5,482 nt of DNA, from the NCBI GenBank assembly GCA_019314105.1, contig JAFCZY010000299.1:1-5482 (forward strand), written 5' to 3'. The translations under genes and the position numbers were made by a program. Below are positions 1-5,482 of this stretch, piece by piece (the first letter of the stretch is position 1; every line of letters begins with the position of its first letter). This DNA is from Deltaproteobacteria bacterium. GTDB lineage: Bacteria > Desulfobacterota > Desulfobacteria > Desulfobacterales > Desulfobacteraceae. The notes under the pieces were generated by a model that saw nothing but the letters and a program-made list of their open reading frames with translations, did no database searches and was not told where the DNA came from.

Positions 1-1
1 C

Positions 2-319
2 ATTACCACAGGAGGACTTTCCGTTGACCCGGATGATGTCACCCGTCAAGGAGTTATCAGAACAGGTGCCAAGGTCACATTTTACGGCAGCCCTGTTCTT
101 CCCGGCGCCATGCTCATGATATCCATGCTGGATAAAATTCCTGTCATCAGCCTGCCGGCCTGTGTGTTTTATTATAAACAAACCGTGTTTGACCTGGTTT
201 TTCCAAGAGTTCTGGCAGGAGAAAACATCTCTGAAGATGATATTGCTGCCATGGGGCATGGTGGATTGTGCATGAACTGCAAGGTCTGTCACTATCCGGT
301 CTGTTCATTTGGAAGATAG
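2..319 (+). CDS. Molybdopterin-binding protein, C-terminal part (5' end outside window)
   Basis: The frame is open from the window's left edge to a TAG at 317-319, giving the last 105 residues; the start lies outside. The fragment opens with TTGGLSVDPDD, the MPT-binding signature of the MoaB/MogA/MoeA-type fold, followed by a GAKVTFYGSPVLPGA segment. Family knowledge: stand-alone proteins of this type accompany selenium-dependent molybdenum hydroxylase genes and are thought to handle molybdopterin cofactor in the cytoplasm. The tail carries four cysteines (fragment residues 90, 93, 96 and 101, spacing CX2CX2CX4C, then SFGR at the C-terminus), which canonical MoeA or MogA lack and which could bind a metal or Fe-S cluster (inference). 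It ends 11 nt before the YqeB-family gene, so the two are probably co-transcribed. The exact subfamily is uncertain because the N-terminal part is missing. Confidence 0.8.
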   Translation: MTTGGLSVDPDDVTRQGVIRTGAKVTFYGSPVLPGAMLMISMLDKIPVISLPACVFYYKQTVFDLVFPRVLAGENISEDDIAAMGHGGLCMNCKVCHYPVCSFGR

Positions 320-322
320 GAA
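318..322 (+). promoter_or_regulatory. Ribosome binding site deciding the yqeB-family start
   Basis: AGGAA lies 8 nt before ATG 331 and overlaps the TAG stop of the upstream gene. It favours ATG 331 over the in-frame ATG at 268, which lies inside the previous coding sequence. Confidence 0.55.
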
Positions 323-330
323 ATGAGATT

Positions 331-1137
331 ATGAAAATAAAAACCAATACCCTTATCATCGCCATAAAGGGAGCCGGAGAAATGGCCACCGGTCTTGCCT
401 GTCGCCTTTTTCAATCCAACTTTAACCATATCTTTATGATGGAAATACAAACTCCCATGGCTGTGAGAAGACGGGTTTCTTTCTGCGAGGCAGTCCATGA
501 TGGGAAAATTATCGTGGAAGGCATCACAGCCAAAAAAGCGTCTGATACAGATAAAATCCGCTCTGCATGGGAAAACAATTATGTCCCCGTCATTGTTGAT
601 CCGGCTTGGGAATCCATTAAAGCGCTCCGACCCCATGTGGTGATTGATGCGATTATTGCCAAAAAAAATCTGGGCACAAATTTATCCGAAGCCCCTTTGG
701 TTATCGGACTTGGTCCGGGATTTGAGGCAGGCAAAGATGTGCATATGGCTATAGAGACCAACCGGGGTCACAACCTTGGGCGACTCATTTTAAAGGGATG
801 TCCCGAACCCAATACCGGCGCCCCGGGCAATATCAACGGGTATACTATAGAAAGGGTGCTTCGCTCTCCCTGCGCCGGGATCTTTACCGCTTCTTTAACC
901 ATTGGCACCCTTGTTAAAAAAAATGATGTGATAGGGCATGTTGACGGCAAAGCGGTTATCGCCCGGATTGACGGTGTTTTAAGGGGACAGATAAGAAATG
1001 GCATCCGGGTAAAAGAGCACCTTAAAATCGGGGACATTGATCCCAGAGGAAATAAGCACTATTGCACGACCATATCAGAAAAAGCGCGAGCCATTGGCGG
1101 CAGTGTGCTGGAAGCAATTCTAAGAAAATATAATTAG
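331..1137 (+). CDS. yqeB: Selenium-dependent molybdenum hydroxylase system protein, YqeB/EF2563 family
   Basis: A 268-residue protein recognised by its conserved blocks: a Rossmann-like KGAGEMATG at residues 13-21, TPMAVRRRVSFCEAV at 41-55, GLGPGFEAGKDVH plus ETNRGHNLGR at 126-151, a PGNINGY/RSPCAG stretch at 165-183, and KIGDIDPRG at 232-240. Family knowledge: YqeB marks genomes with selenium-dependent molybdenum hydroxylases and tracks with SelD even where selenocysteine is not made. It is thought to help mature the labile-selenium Mo cofactor, but its exact reaction is not established. Length fits the family. ATG 331 is chosen because AGGAA (318-322) sits 8 nt upstream and homology starts near it. 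An in-frame ATG at 268 would add 21 residues that overlap the preceding gene in another frame and do not look like this family. It follows a molybdopterin-binding protein gene, which supports the assignment. Confidence 0.88.
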   Translation: MKIKTNTLIIAIKGAGEMATGLACRLFQSNFNHIFMMEIQTPMAVRRRVSFCEAVHDGKIIVEGITAKKASDTDKIRSAWENNYVPVIVDPAWESIKALRPHVVIDAIIAKKNLGTNLSEAPLVIGLGPGFEAGKDVHMAIETNRGHNLGRLILKGCPEPNTGAPGNINGYTIERVLRSPCAGIFTASLTIGTLVKKNDVIGHVDGKAVIARIDGVLRGQIRNGIRVKEHLKIGDIDPRGNKHYCTTISEKARAIGGSVLEAILRKYN

Positions 1138-1148
1138 GGAATTTAATC

Positions 1149-2336
1149 ATGTTAACAAAAGCGTTTATCCCATACAAAGGCTATTATTCAAGCCCTTTTT
1201 CCAAATGGCAGGGCAGCCTGGCCAATGAACATTCCATTGTTCTTGGCTCTGAAACCGCCAAAAACTGGCTTATCACAAAAAATATCAGCCCTGATATCTT
1301 TGATTACCTGATTCTCGGCGCAACGATAGGACAGCCCTATACATTTTATGGCGGTCCCTGGGCAGCTGCTTTAATCGGCGCTCAAACTATTCCGGGGTGT
1401 CTTATCAGCCAGGCCTGTTCCACCTCAACCACTGTCATATTCCAGGCAGCCATGGGAATTGAAACCGGACTTTATCAAACTGTCTTCACTTTGATGACAG
1501 ACCGATGTTCCAACGGCCCCCATACCATCTGGCCCAATCCAAAAGGACCTGGCGGACAGGTAATTTCAGAAAACTGGCTCATGGACCAGTTTAACAATGA
1601 TCCCTGGGCAAAAAATGCCATGATTCAGACTGCGGAAAATGTTGCCAGAGAAACCGGTGTCACCAGGGAACAATGTGATGAACTTGCTTTGCGACGCTAT
1701 GAGCAATACTTGGATGCCCTTGCCAATGATAGAGAATTCCAGAAAAAATACATGTTTCCGGTGAGCATCCAGATATCGAAAAAAAAAAGTCTTTTGCTGG
1801 ATGCCGATGAAGGCGTTATGCCCACCACAAAAGAAGGCCTTGAAAAACTAAGACCGGTACTGCCGAACGGTTCTCATACATTCGGATCCCAGACCCACCC
1901 GGCTGATGGTAATTGTGGCTTGATTGTCACCTCAAGAAAAAAAGCCAAAGAATTGAGTCAGGACAGCTCAAAAGATGCACAGATTGTTTCCTACGGATTT
2001 TCAAGATCAAAAAAAGGGTTCATGGCCATGGCAGTTGTCCCTGCCGCCCAAATGGCTCTGGACAACGCCGGTATCACCATTAAAGATGTAAAAGTGATCA
2101 AGACCCACAATCCCTTTGCTGCCAATGATATTTATCTTGCCGACCAGATGAAGATTGATGTGAATACATTTAATAATTTTGGTTCCTCTCTTATCTTCGG
2201 CCATCCCCAGGCACCTACAGCAGGAAGACTGATCATTGAAGGCATTGAAGAACTGGCAGACAAGGGCGGAGGATATATGCTCTTTACCGGATGTGCCGCC
2301 GGTGATACCGGTGCAGCGCTGGTACTTAAAATATAG
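1149..2336 (+). CDS. Thiolase-family protein (acetyl-CoA acetyltransferase-like)
   Basis: A 395-residue protein, the usual thiolase length. Expected active-site elements are present in order: nucleophile Cys90 in SQACSTS, a HNPF motif (His320-Asn321) at the NEAF/HDCF position, His352 in GHPQAPTAGR, and the acid/base Cys382 in CAAGDTGAALVL. Family knowledge: thiolases cleave 3-ketoacyl-CoA with CoA, or condense two acyl-CoAs, in the cytoplasm. Catalytic residues appear intact, so it is probably active. However, HNPF replaces NEAF, and APT replaces the usual GAT after GHP, so this is a divergent branch whose substrate cannot be named. No DUF35 OB-fold partner gene, which some SCP2-type thiolases need, is visible. 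It starts 11 nt after the YqeB-family stop with a weak AGGGA (1136-1140). A run of ten A's encodes Lys-Lys-Lys near residue 212. Followed by a dehydrogenase and an aminotransferase gene, it probably performs the last cleavage step of a degradation route (inference). Confidence 0.82.
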   Translation: MLTKAFIPYKGYYSSPFSKWQGSLANEHSIVLGSETAKNWLITKNISPDIFDYLILGATIGQPYTFYGGPWAAALIGAQTIPGCLISQACSTSTTVIFQAAMGIETGLYQTVFTLMTDRCSNGPHTIWPNPKGPGGQVISENWLMDQFNNDPWAKNAMIQTAENVARETGVTREQCDELALRRYEQYLDALANDREFQKKYMFPVSIQISKKKSLLLDADEGVMPTTKEGLEKLRPVLPNGSHTFGSQTHPADGNCGLIVTSRKKAKELSQDSSKDAQIVSYGFSRSKKGFMAMAVVPAAQMALDNAGITIKDVKVIKTHNPFAANDIYLADQMKIDVNTFNNFGSSLIFGHPQAPTAGRLIIEGIEELADKGGGYMLFTGCAAGDTGAALVLKI

Positions 2337-2337
2337 G

Positions 2338-2373
2338 AGGACGGAGACAGGAGGCAGAAGGACGGAGACAGGA
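2338..2373 (+). repeat. 15-nt direct repeat, two copies 6 nt apart
   Basis: AGGACGGAGACAGGA occurs perfectly at 2338-2352 and again at 2359-2373, a 21-nt period. The whole stretch is strongly purine-rich on the plus strand. It begins 2 nt after the thiolase stop codon and lies outside any gene. It may be a local duplication or part of a dispersed intergenic repeat; no function is evident. Confidence 0.8.
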
Positions 2374-2411
2374 TAATAAAAAACAAATATTTATACTATT
2401 ATAAAAAACAG
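2374..2411 (+). promoter_or_regulatory. AT-rich spacer, possible weak internal promoter
   Basis: After the purine-rich repeat the spacer turns almost entirely A/T. TATACT at 2392-2397 matches five of six bases of a sigma-70 -10 box, but no -35-like hexamer sits 16-18 nt upstream. TTTATA (2390-2395) and TATAAA (2400-2405) could form a 6-bp AT-only stem, too weak to be a terminator. This is the longest junction in the plus-strand array, so separate transcription of the last two genes is possible but not demonstrated. Confidence 0.2.
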
Positions 2412-2426
2412 CAGGAGGGAAAGAAG

Positions 2427-3527
2427 ATGCGAGCATTGATAATAGGCGGGGTTGGCGGTATGGGTCAGGGAGTGGCAAGAGATCTGATAAAACAAGAACA
2501 AGTCGAATCTGTTATCCTGGCTGATTTATATGCAGACCCGGAAAGACTGTCACCGAAACTTCGTGACAGTGAAAAAACAAGCCTCATTCAAATGGATGTA
2601 AATGATCATAATGTCATGGTAGCGGCATTCAAAGAAATTGATGTGGTGATTAACTGCGCCGGTCCCTTTTATAAGACTGCTGTACCTGTAGCAAAAGCAG
2701 CAGTTGAGGCAAAAGTGAACTATATTGATATCTGCGATGACTACGAAGGAACTGAAATTCTTTTTAATTCTGATATTGATAAAATGGCAAAAGAAGCCAA
2801 TATCACTGTTCTCACCGGCATGGGCTCTGATCCCGGAACCAACAATATTCTGGTTAAATGGTATGCTGATAAACTGGACACTGTAGAGGATATTTATCTT
2901 TACTGGGTGGTCAGTATTGCCGAACTTGCCGGCGCTGCCTGGGATCACAGCCTGCACATGACCCTTGGAAAAATCCCCCAATATATTGACGGAAAACTGG
3001 TCCATGTAGAGGGCGGAACCGAACCCGTAGCAGAAAAATTTCTTCACCCCCTTGGCATCGGCCATGTCCGCTACGTGGGACACCCTCAGCCATTAACCCG
3101 TGCCCTTATTCCTTTATGGGTAGATGAACTGATCCAGGAACAGAAGAACACGGGGTTATTAAGCACAGACCCTGTGGATATCAAAGGAACCCAAATTACG
3201 CCCTATGATATTGCACTTAAACTTTGGGAAACCATTCCCGAGGGAAGAGATAACGGACCTCAGTCTTCCGGTCTTAAAGTTATTGTCAAAGGAAAAAAAG
3301 ATGGACAAACCATCACTTACACCGCAGACATGGTAGGTCGAATGGCACCGGGGACAGGGCTCCCCGCCTCTATCGCATCCCTGATGATGGACGCAGGAGA
3401 TGTAAAAGTGAAAGGCGTTGTGGCCCCTGAAGGCTGTATTGACCCTGCTAAATTCATCGGTGCCTTTTTAAAACGAGGTGCAAGAATTCATCAGACCCAA
3501 AAAATTTCATCCATGTTTAAAGTTTAA
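2427..3527 (+). CDS. Saccharopine dehydrogenase-family NAD(P)-dependent oxidoreductase
   Basis: A 366-residue cytoplasmic protein with an N-terminal Rossmann domain: glycine-rich loop GGVGGMGQG at residues 7-15, and Asp33 at the end of strand 2 (LADLY), which suggests NAD rather than NADP. NCAGPF at 76-81 and YIDICDD at 99-105 follow, then GMGSDPGTNN at 131-140. The order GxGGxG, NxxGPF, YxD, GxDPG is typical of the saccharopine dehydrogenase / saccharopine reductase-like family. These enzymes oxidise C-N bonds of amino acids or reduce imines. True saccharopine dehydrogenase activity is unlikely to be assignable here, since no lysine-biosynthesis genes are nearby. A strong AGGAGG (2413-2418) sits 8 nt before ATG 2427. 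The aminotransferase gene begins 11 nt after the stop, so the two are almost certainly co-translated. A role as an amino acid or diamino acid dehydrogenase in a catabolic route with the flanking thiolase and aminotransferase is inference. Confidence 0.78.
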   Translation: MRALIIGGVGGMGQGVARDLIKQEQVESVILADLYADPERLSPKLRDSEKTSLIQMDVNDHNVMVAAFKEIDVVINCAGPFYKTAVPVAKAAVEAKVNYIDICDDYEGTEILFNSDIDKMAKEANITVLTGMGSDPGTNNILVKWYADKLDTVEDIYLYWVVSIAELAGAAWDHSLHMTLGKIPQYIDGKLVHVEGGTEPVAEKFLHPLGIGHVRYVGHPQPLTRALIPLWVDELIQEQKNTGLLSTDPVDIKGTQITPYDIALKLWETIPEGRDNGPQSSGLKVIVKGKKDGQTITYTADMVGRMAPGTGLPASIASLMMDAGDVKVKGVVAPEGCIDPAKFIGAFLKRGARIHQTQKISSMFKV

Positions 3528-3538
3528 GGAGATTCCCC

Positions 3539-4792
3539 ATGAAAGAAACCCGAAAACTGAATATTACTAAAAGCCGAAAATTATTTGAAGAGGCAACTAC
3601 TCTTATCCCCGGAGGGGTACTGGGCGCCAGAAAGCCAGGAGATTTTATTGAGGGAGAATACCCCATCTTTCTTGATAAGGGCAAAGGCTGCCATCTGACT
3701 GATGTTGACGGCAATGAATTCATCGATTTTCTCTGCGGATACGGCCCCATCATTCTGGGTTACAGGGAAGAAGAAGTGGATGCGGCCGTTTACAAACAGA
3801 TAAAAGAAAAAGGCTTTTGCTTCACCCTGACCCAGAAATCTCAGAATGAACTTGCCAGAAAGCTGACCCAGATTGTTCCCTCTTCTGAAATGAGCATTTT
3901 CTTAAAAACCGGATCCGATGCCACCACAGCCAGCATCCGTATTGCAAGGGCTCATACCAATAAGCTCAAGGTGATGCGGTGCGGCTACCATGGCTGGCAT
4001 GACTGGTGTATTGAAATGAAAGGCGGCATTCCTTCAAAATTCTATGAAGATGTCTTTGAATTTCAATACAATAGACTTGACCAACTTGAAGAACTTATGA
4101 AGACCCATGGGGAGGATACCGCCGCCATCATCATGACCCCTTTTGGCCACCCCAACCACCAGAAAATGCAGACACCTGCACCCGGATTCCTTGAAGGCGT
4201 AAGAAAGATTGCAGACAAATATGGGGCTGTCCTGATCTATGATGAAATCCGTACCTGCTTCAGGCTTAGAATGGGCGGCGCTCAGGAACTCTATGGGGTC
4301 ACTCCGGATCTGACAGTTCTTGGAAAAGCCATGGGCAATGGCTATCCCATCTCTGTTGTGACCGGGAAAGAGGATATCATGATGGCGGCTGAATCAAAGT
4401 TGTTTATTTCTTCCACCTTCTTCCCCAACAGTGAAGCCTTTGTTGCCGCCCTTAAAACCATAGAAATCATGGAGCGGGAAAATGTGCTGGACAATATCTG
4501 GGAAAAAGGCGAACGGTTTATGAAAAACATCCAGGAACTTATTGACAAGTATGATGTAGGTGCCGAACTAACCGGCGTAGCGCCCATGTTCTACGTCACC
4601 TTTAAAAAGGATGAAACCGGCACATATAAAGAAAAGCGAAAGGATTTTTACACCCAGCTTATCCGAAAAGGCTTCTTTTTCACCCCTTTTCATCATGCCT
4701 ATATCAGCTATCGACACACTGAAGAAGACCTGGAATTGACCTTGACCGCGATCGACGAAACCCTTGCCTTTATCAAAGACAAAGACTACTAA
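3539..4792 (+). CDS. Class III PLP aminotransferase, glutamate-1-semialdehyde aminomutase-like
   Basis: A 417-residue fold-type I PLP enzyme. Visible motifs: DVDGNEFIDF at residues 55-64, phosphate-binding TGSDATTASIR at 124-134, YHGWHDW at 150-156 with an aromatic ring-stacking position, Asp235 in YDEIRTCFR (pyridine nitrogen partner), the Schiff-base Lys263 in LGKAMGNGYP, and Thr293 in SSTFF (phosphate contact from the other subunit). All key residues are present. The block around 235-280 is closest to glutamate-1-semialdehyde 2,1-aminomutase (HemL), but GSDAT replaces SGTEAT and MTPFGHP stands where HemL-type proteins usually have a Glu-Pro motif. A HemL role in tetrapyrrole synthesis is therefore unlikely. 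Family knowledge: many HemL-like proteins are beta-amino-acid transaminases, including a 3-aminobutyryl-CoA transaminase of a lysine fermentation variant. AAGGAG (3526-3531) lies 7 nt before ATG 3539 and overlaps the previous stop. It is the last gene before a strong hairpin. The substrate is unknown. Confidence 0.85.
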   Translation: MKETRKLNITKSRKLFEEATTLIPGGVLGARKPGDFIEGEYPIFLDKGKGCHLTDVDGNEFIDFLCGYGPIILGYREEEVDAAVYKQIKEKGFCFTLTQKSQNELARKLTQIVPSSEMSIFLKTGSDATTASIRIARAHTNKLKVMRCGYHGWHDWCIEMKGGIPSKFYEDVFEFQYNRLDQLEELMKTHGEDTAAIIMTPFGHPNHQKMQTPAPGFLEGVRKIADKYGAVLIYDEIRTCFRLRMGGAQELYGVTPDLTVLGKAMGNGYPISVVTGKEDIMMAAESKLFISSTFFPNSEAFVAALKTIEIMERENVLDNIWEKGERFMKNIQELIDKYDVGAELTGVAPMFYVTFKKDETGTYKEKRKDFYTQLIRKGFFFTPFHHAYISYRHTEEDLELTLTAIDETLAFIKDKDY

Positions 4793-4799
4793 AATAATC

Positions 4800-4828
4800 A
4801 AATCTGCCCTGAAGCTCAGGGCAGATTT
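4800..4828. terminator. Bidirectional intrinsic terminator between convergent genes
   Basis: A perfect 13-bp stem (4800-4812 with 4816-4828) closes on a 3-nt AGC loop; the core is CTGCCCTGA paired with TCAGGGCAG. The stem's outer AAA/TTT gives a short U tract in each direction, with T-rich sequence continuing downstream on both strands. It lies 7 nt after the aminotransferase stop and 5 nt from the cytochrome stop, so it can end both convergent transcripts. Confidence 0.85.
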
Positions 4829-4833
4829 AAACT

Positions 4834-5175
4834 TTATTTAACATGGCAACCGGAACAACTTACAGGCCCATATGCTTCACCTGCTTTTTTTCTGGCTCGA
4901 TGACACTTAAGACAGGTTTTATTCATTACCTGCTTTTTCTTAAGCGTCCCTGCTTTTTTTGATGCTTGGAGCGCGCCGGGTTCCTTGGGGAAATCTTTAT
5001 GACACACCATGCAATCCGTCACGATATCATGGTGTCTATGATGGGGAAAAGTAATATTCCCCTTTTTCCCGCCATGAAGAATAATTTCTTTTTTGCCATT
5101 ATTATGAGCAACCGCAACCGCAACCGAAAAAGTCAATCCTATCAAACAAAATAATACCATACGCTTATTCATCAT
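4834..5175 (-). CDS. Secreted triheme c-type cytochrome, c7/c3 family
   Basis: A 113-residue protein with a signal peptide (charged MMNKR, hydrophobic core, probable cleavage after AVA at residue 23) and three heme-binding CXXCH motifs: CMVCH (55-59), CLKCH (88-92) and CSGCH (107-111). The FPHHRHH segment at 43-49, six residues before the first heme, supplies distal His ligands exactly as in PpcA-like cytochrome c7 and class III cytochrome c3. Length and three hemes fit c7, which is c3 without heme II. Family role: periplasmic electron transfer between membrane or periplasmic oxidoreductases, often low-potential. By eye, the residue four before the second CXXCH is Met84 where PpcA has a His ligand. 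GAGG lies 5 nt before ATG 5175; ATG 5172 is an alternative. The CBS-domain gene ends 39 nt upstream on the same strand, so they may share a transcript. The redox partner is not identifiable. Confidence 0.88.
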   Translation of the reverse strand: MMNKRMVLFCLIGLTFSVAVAVAHNNGKKEIILHGGKKGNITFPHHRHHDIVTDCMVCHKDFPKEPGALQASKKAGTLKKKQVMNKTCLKCHRARKKAGEAYGPVSCSGCHVK

Positions 5176-5214
5176 GGTTTCCTCTCTGTTAGGACCTGTG
5201 CCCTGTTTTTATCC

Positions 5215-5482
5215 TTAAAAAAAATTGTTATCAAGAATCAACGCGGAAAGCGAAATCATACCAATCAGCTCCCCCCCTTCCTCCACCGACGCTCTTCGTA
5301 TGCCGGCCCGGTAAATCAGGCGGGCAACATAGCGGATGTCCATGTCAGCCGGTACGGTGATAATAGGTTTTGTCATGAGTTCATAGACATGCACCTCCTC
5401 TGAGGAACGCCCCGGTATTATCACCCCTTTAATAAAATCCTGAACGACCAGTGTGCCCCAGGCATCATCGGCATGCCTTTTT
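5215..5482 (-). CDS. CBS-domain protein, C-terminal part (5' end outside window)
   Basis: The frame is open from the window's right edge to TAA at 5215-5217 and encodes at least 88 residues. A GTG at 5424-5422 is in frame, but coding sequence clearly continues upstream (AWGTLVVQDFIKG precedes it), so it is an internal Val, not the start. The fragment holds the tail of one CBS motif followed by a nearly complete second one: ELMTKPIITVPADMDI, then ARLIYRAGIRRASV, then GELIGMISLSALIL (fragment residues about 34-84), ending shortly afterwards. CBS pairs (Bateman modules) bind adenosyl nucleotides and regulate attached or partner proteins. Since the N-terminal part is missing, an additional fused domain cannot be excluded. 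It precedes the triheme cytochrome gene by 39 nt on the same strand, with no terminator seen between them; a functional link is only a possibility. Confidence 0.78.
   Translation of the reverse strand, partial: KRHADDAWGTLVVQDFIKGVIIPGRSSEEVHVYELMTKPIITVPADMDIRYVARLIYRAGIRRASVEEGGELIGMISLSALILDNNFF

Noticed and set aside
88..100. Lipoprotein or heme site reading for the cysteine-rich tail of the first gene
   Set aside because: The tail cysteines (269-304) form no CXXCH motif and lie at the C-terminus of a cytoplasmic protein, so neither heme attachment nor a lipobox applies.
268..330. N-terminal extension of the YqeB-family protein from ATG 268
   Set aside because: It overlaps the upstream molybdopterin-binding protein's conserved tail in another frame. 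ATG 331 has a ribosome binding site and matches the family's N-terminus.
292..636. 114-codon minus-strand open frame
   Set aside because: Antisense shadow of the YqeB-family gene with no recognisable domain.
2390..2405. Small inverted repeat as a terminator after the thiolase
   Set aside because: The stem is six A/T pairs only, with no GC core, and the next gene follows 21 nt later with a strong ribosome binding site.
2550..3083. 177-codon open frame on the minus strand
   Set aside because: It lies fully inside the saccharopine-dehydrogenase-family gene in antisense. The plus-strand protein has clear family motifs, and the antisense product has none.
4966..5154. 62-codon plus-strand open frame
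   Set aside because: Antisense to the cytochrome gene, whose signal peptide and three CXXCH motifs show it is the real coding strand.
5422..5424. GTG as start of a short 69-residue CBS protein
   Set aside because: The same frame continues upstream to the window edge with CBS-like sequence, so this is an internal valine.

Overview
The window most likely comes from an anaerobic bacterium of the Desulfobacterota (sulfate-reducer-like, Desulfobacterales). This rests on a periplasmic triheme cytochrome of the c7/c3 type, accessory genes of the selenium-dependent molybdenum hydroxylase system, and moderate GC content. No marker gene is present, so the placement is an inference.

Layout. Positions 2-4792 hold five genes in a row on the plus strand: the 3' end of a molybdopterin-binding protein (2-319), a YqeB-family selenium-dependent molybdenum hydroxylase accessory protein (331-1137), a thiolase-family protein (1149-2336), a saccharopine-dehydrogenase-family oxidoreductase (2427-3527) and a class III aminotransferase of the glutamate-1-semialdehyde aminomutase type (3539-4792). 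Three of the four junctions are 11 nt long. The fourth (2337-2426) is 90 nt and contains a 15-nt direct repeat and an AT-rich stretch. A 13-bp perfect hairpin at 4800-4828 lies between convergent genes. Beyond it, two minus-strand genes follow: a secreted triheme c-type cytochrome (4834-5175) and, upstream of it, the 3' end of a CBS-domain protein (5215 to the window edge).

How the genes may work together. The first two genes belong to the equipment that builds or inserts the selenium-containing molybdenum cofactor of hydroxylases such as xanthine, purine or nicotinate hydroxylase. The next three form what looks like a small catabolic module. A Rossmann dehydrogenase, a PLP aminotransferase and a thiolase would together suit breakdown of an amino or beta-amino acid (or its CoA ester) to acyl-CoA products. 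The substrate cannot be read from the sequence. The link to a molybdenum hydroxylase, perhaps acting on an N-heterocycle, rests only on gene order. The cytochrome/CBS pair is a separate transcription unit. There is no RNA gene, CRISPR array, insertion sequence or phage gene in the window, and the only gene-free gaps are shorter than 100 nt.
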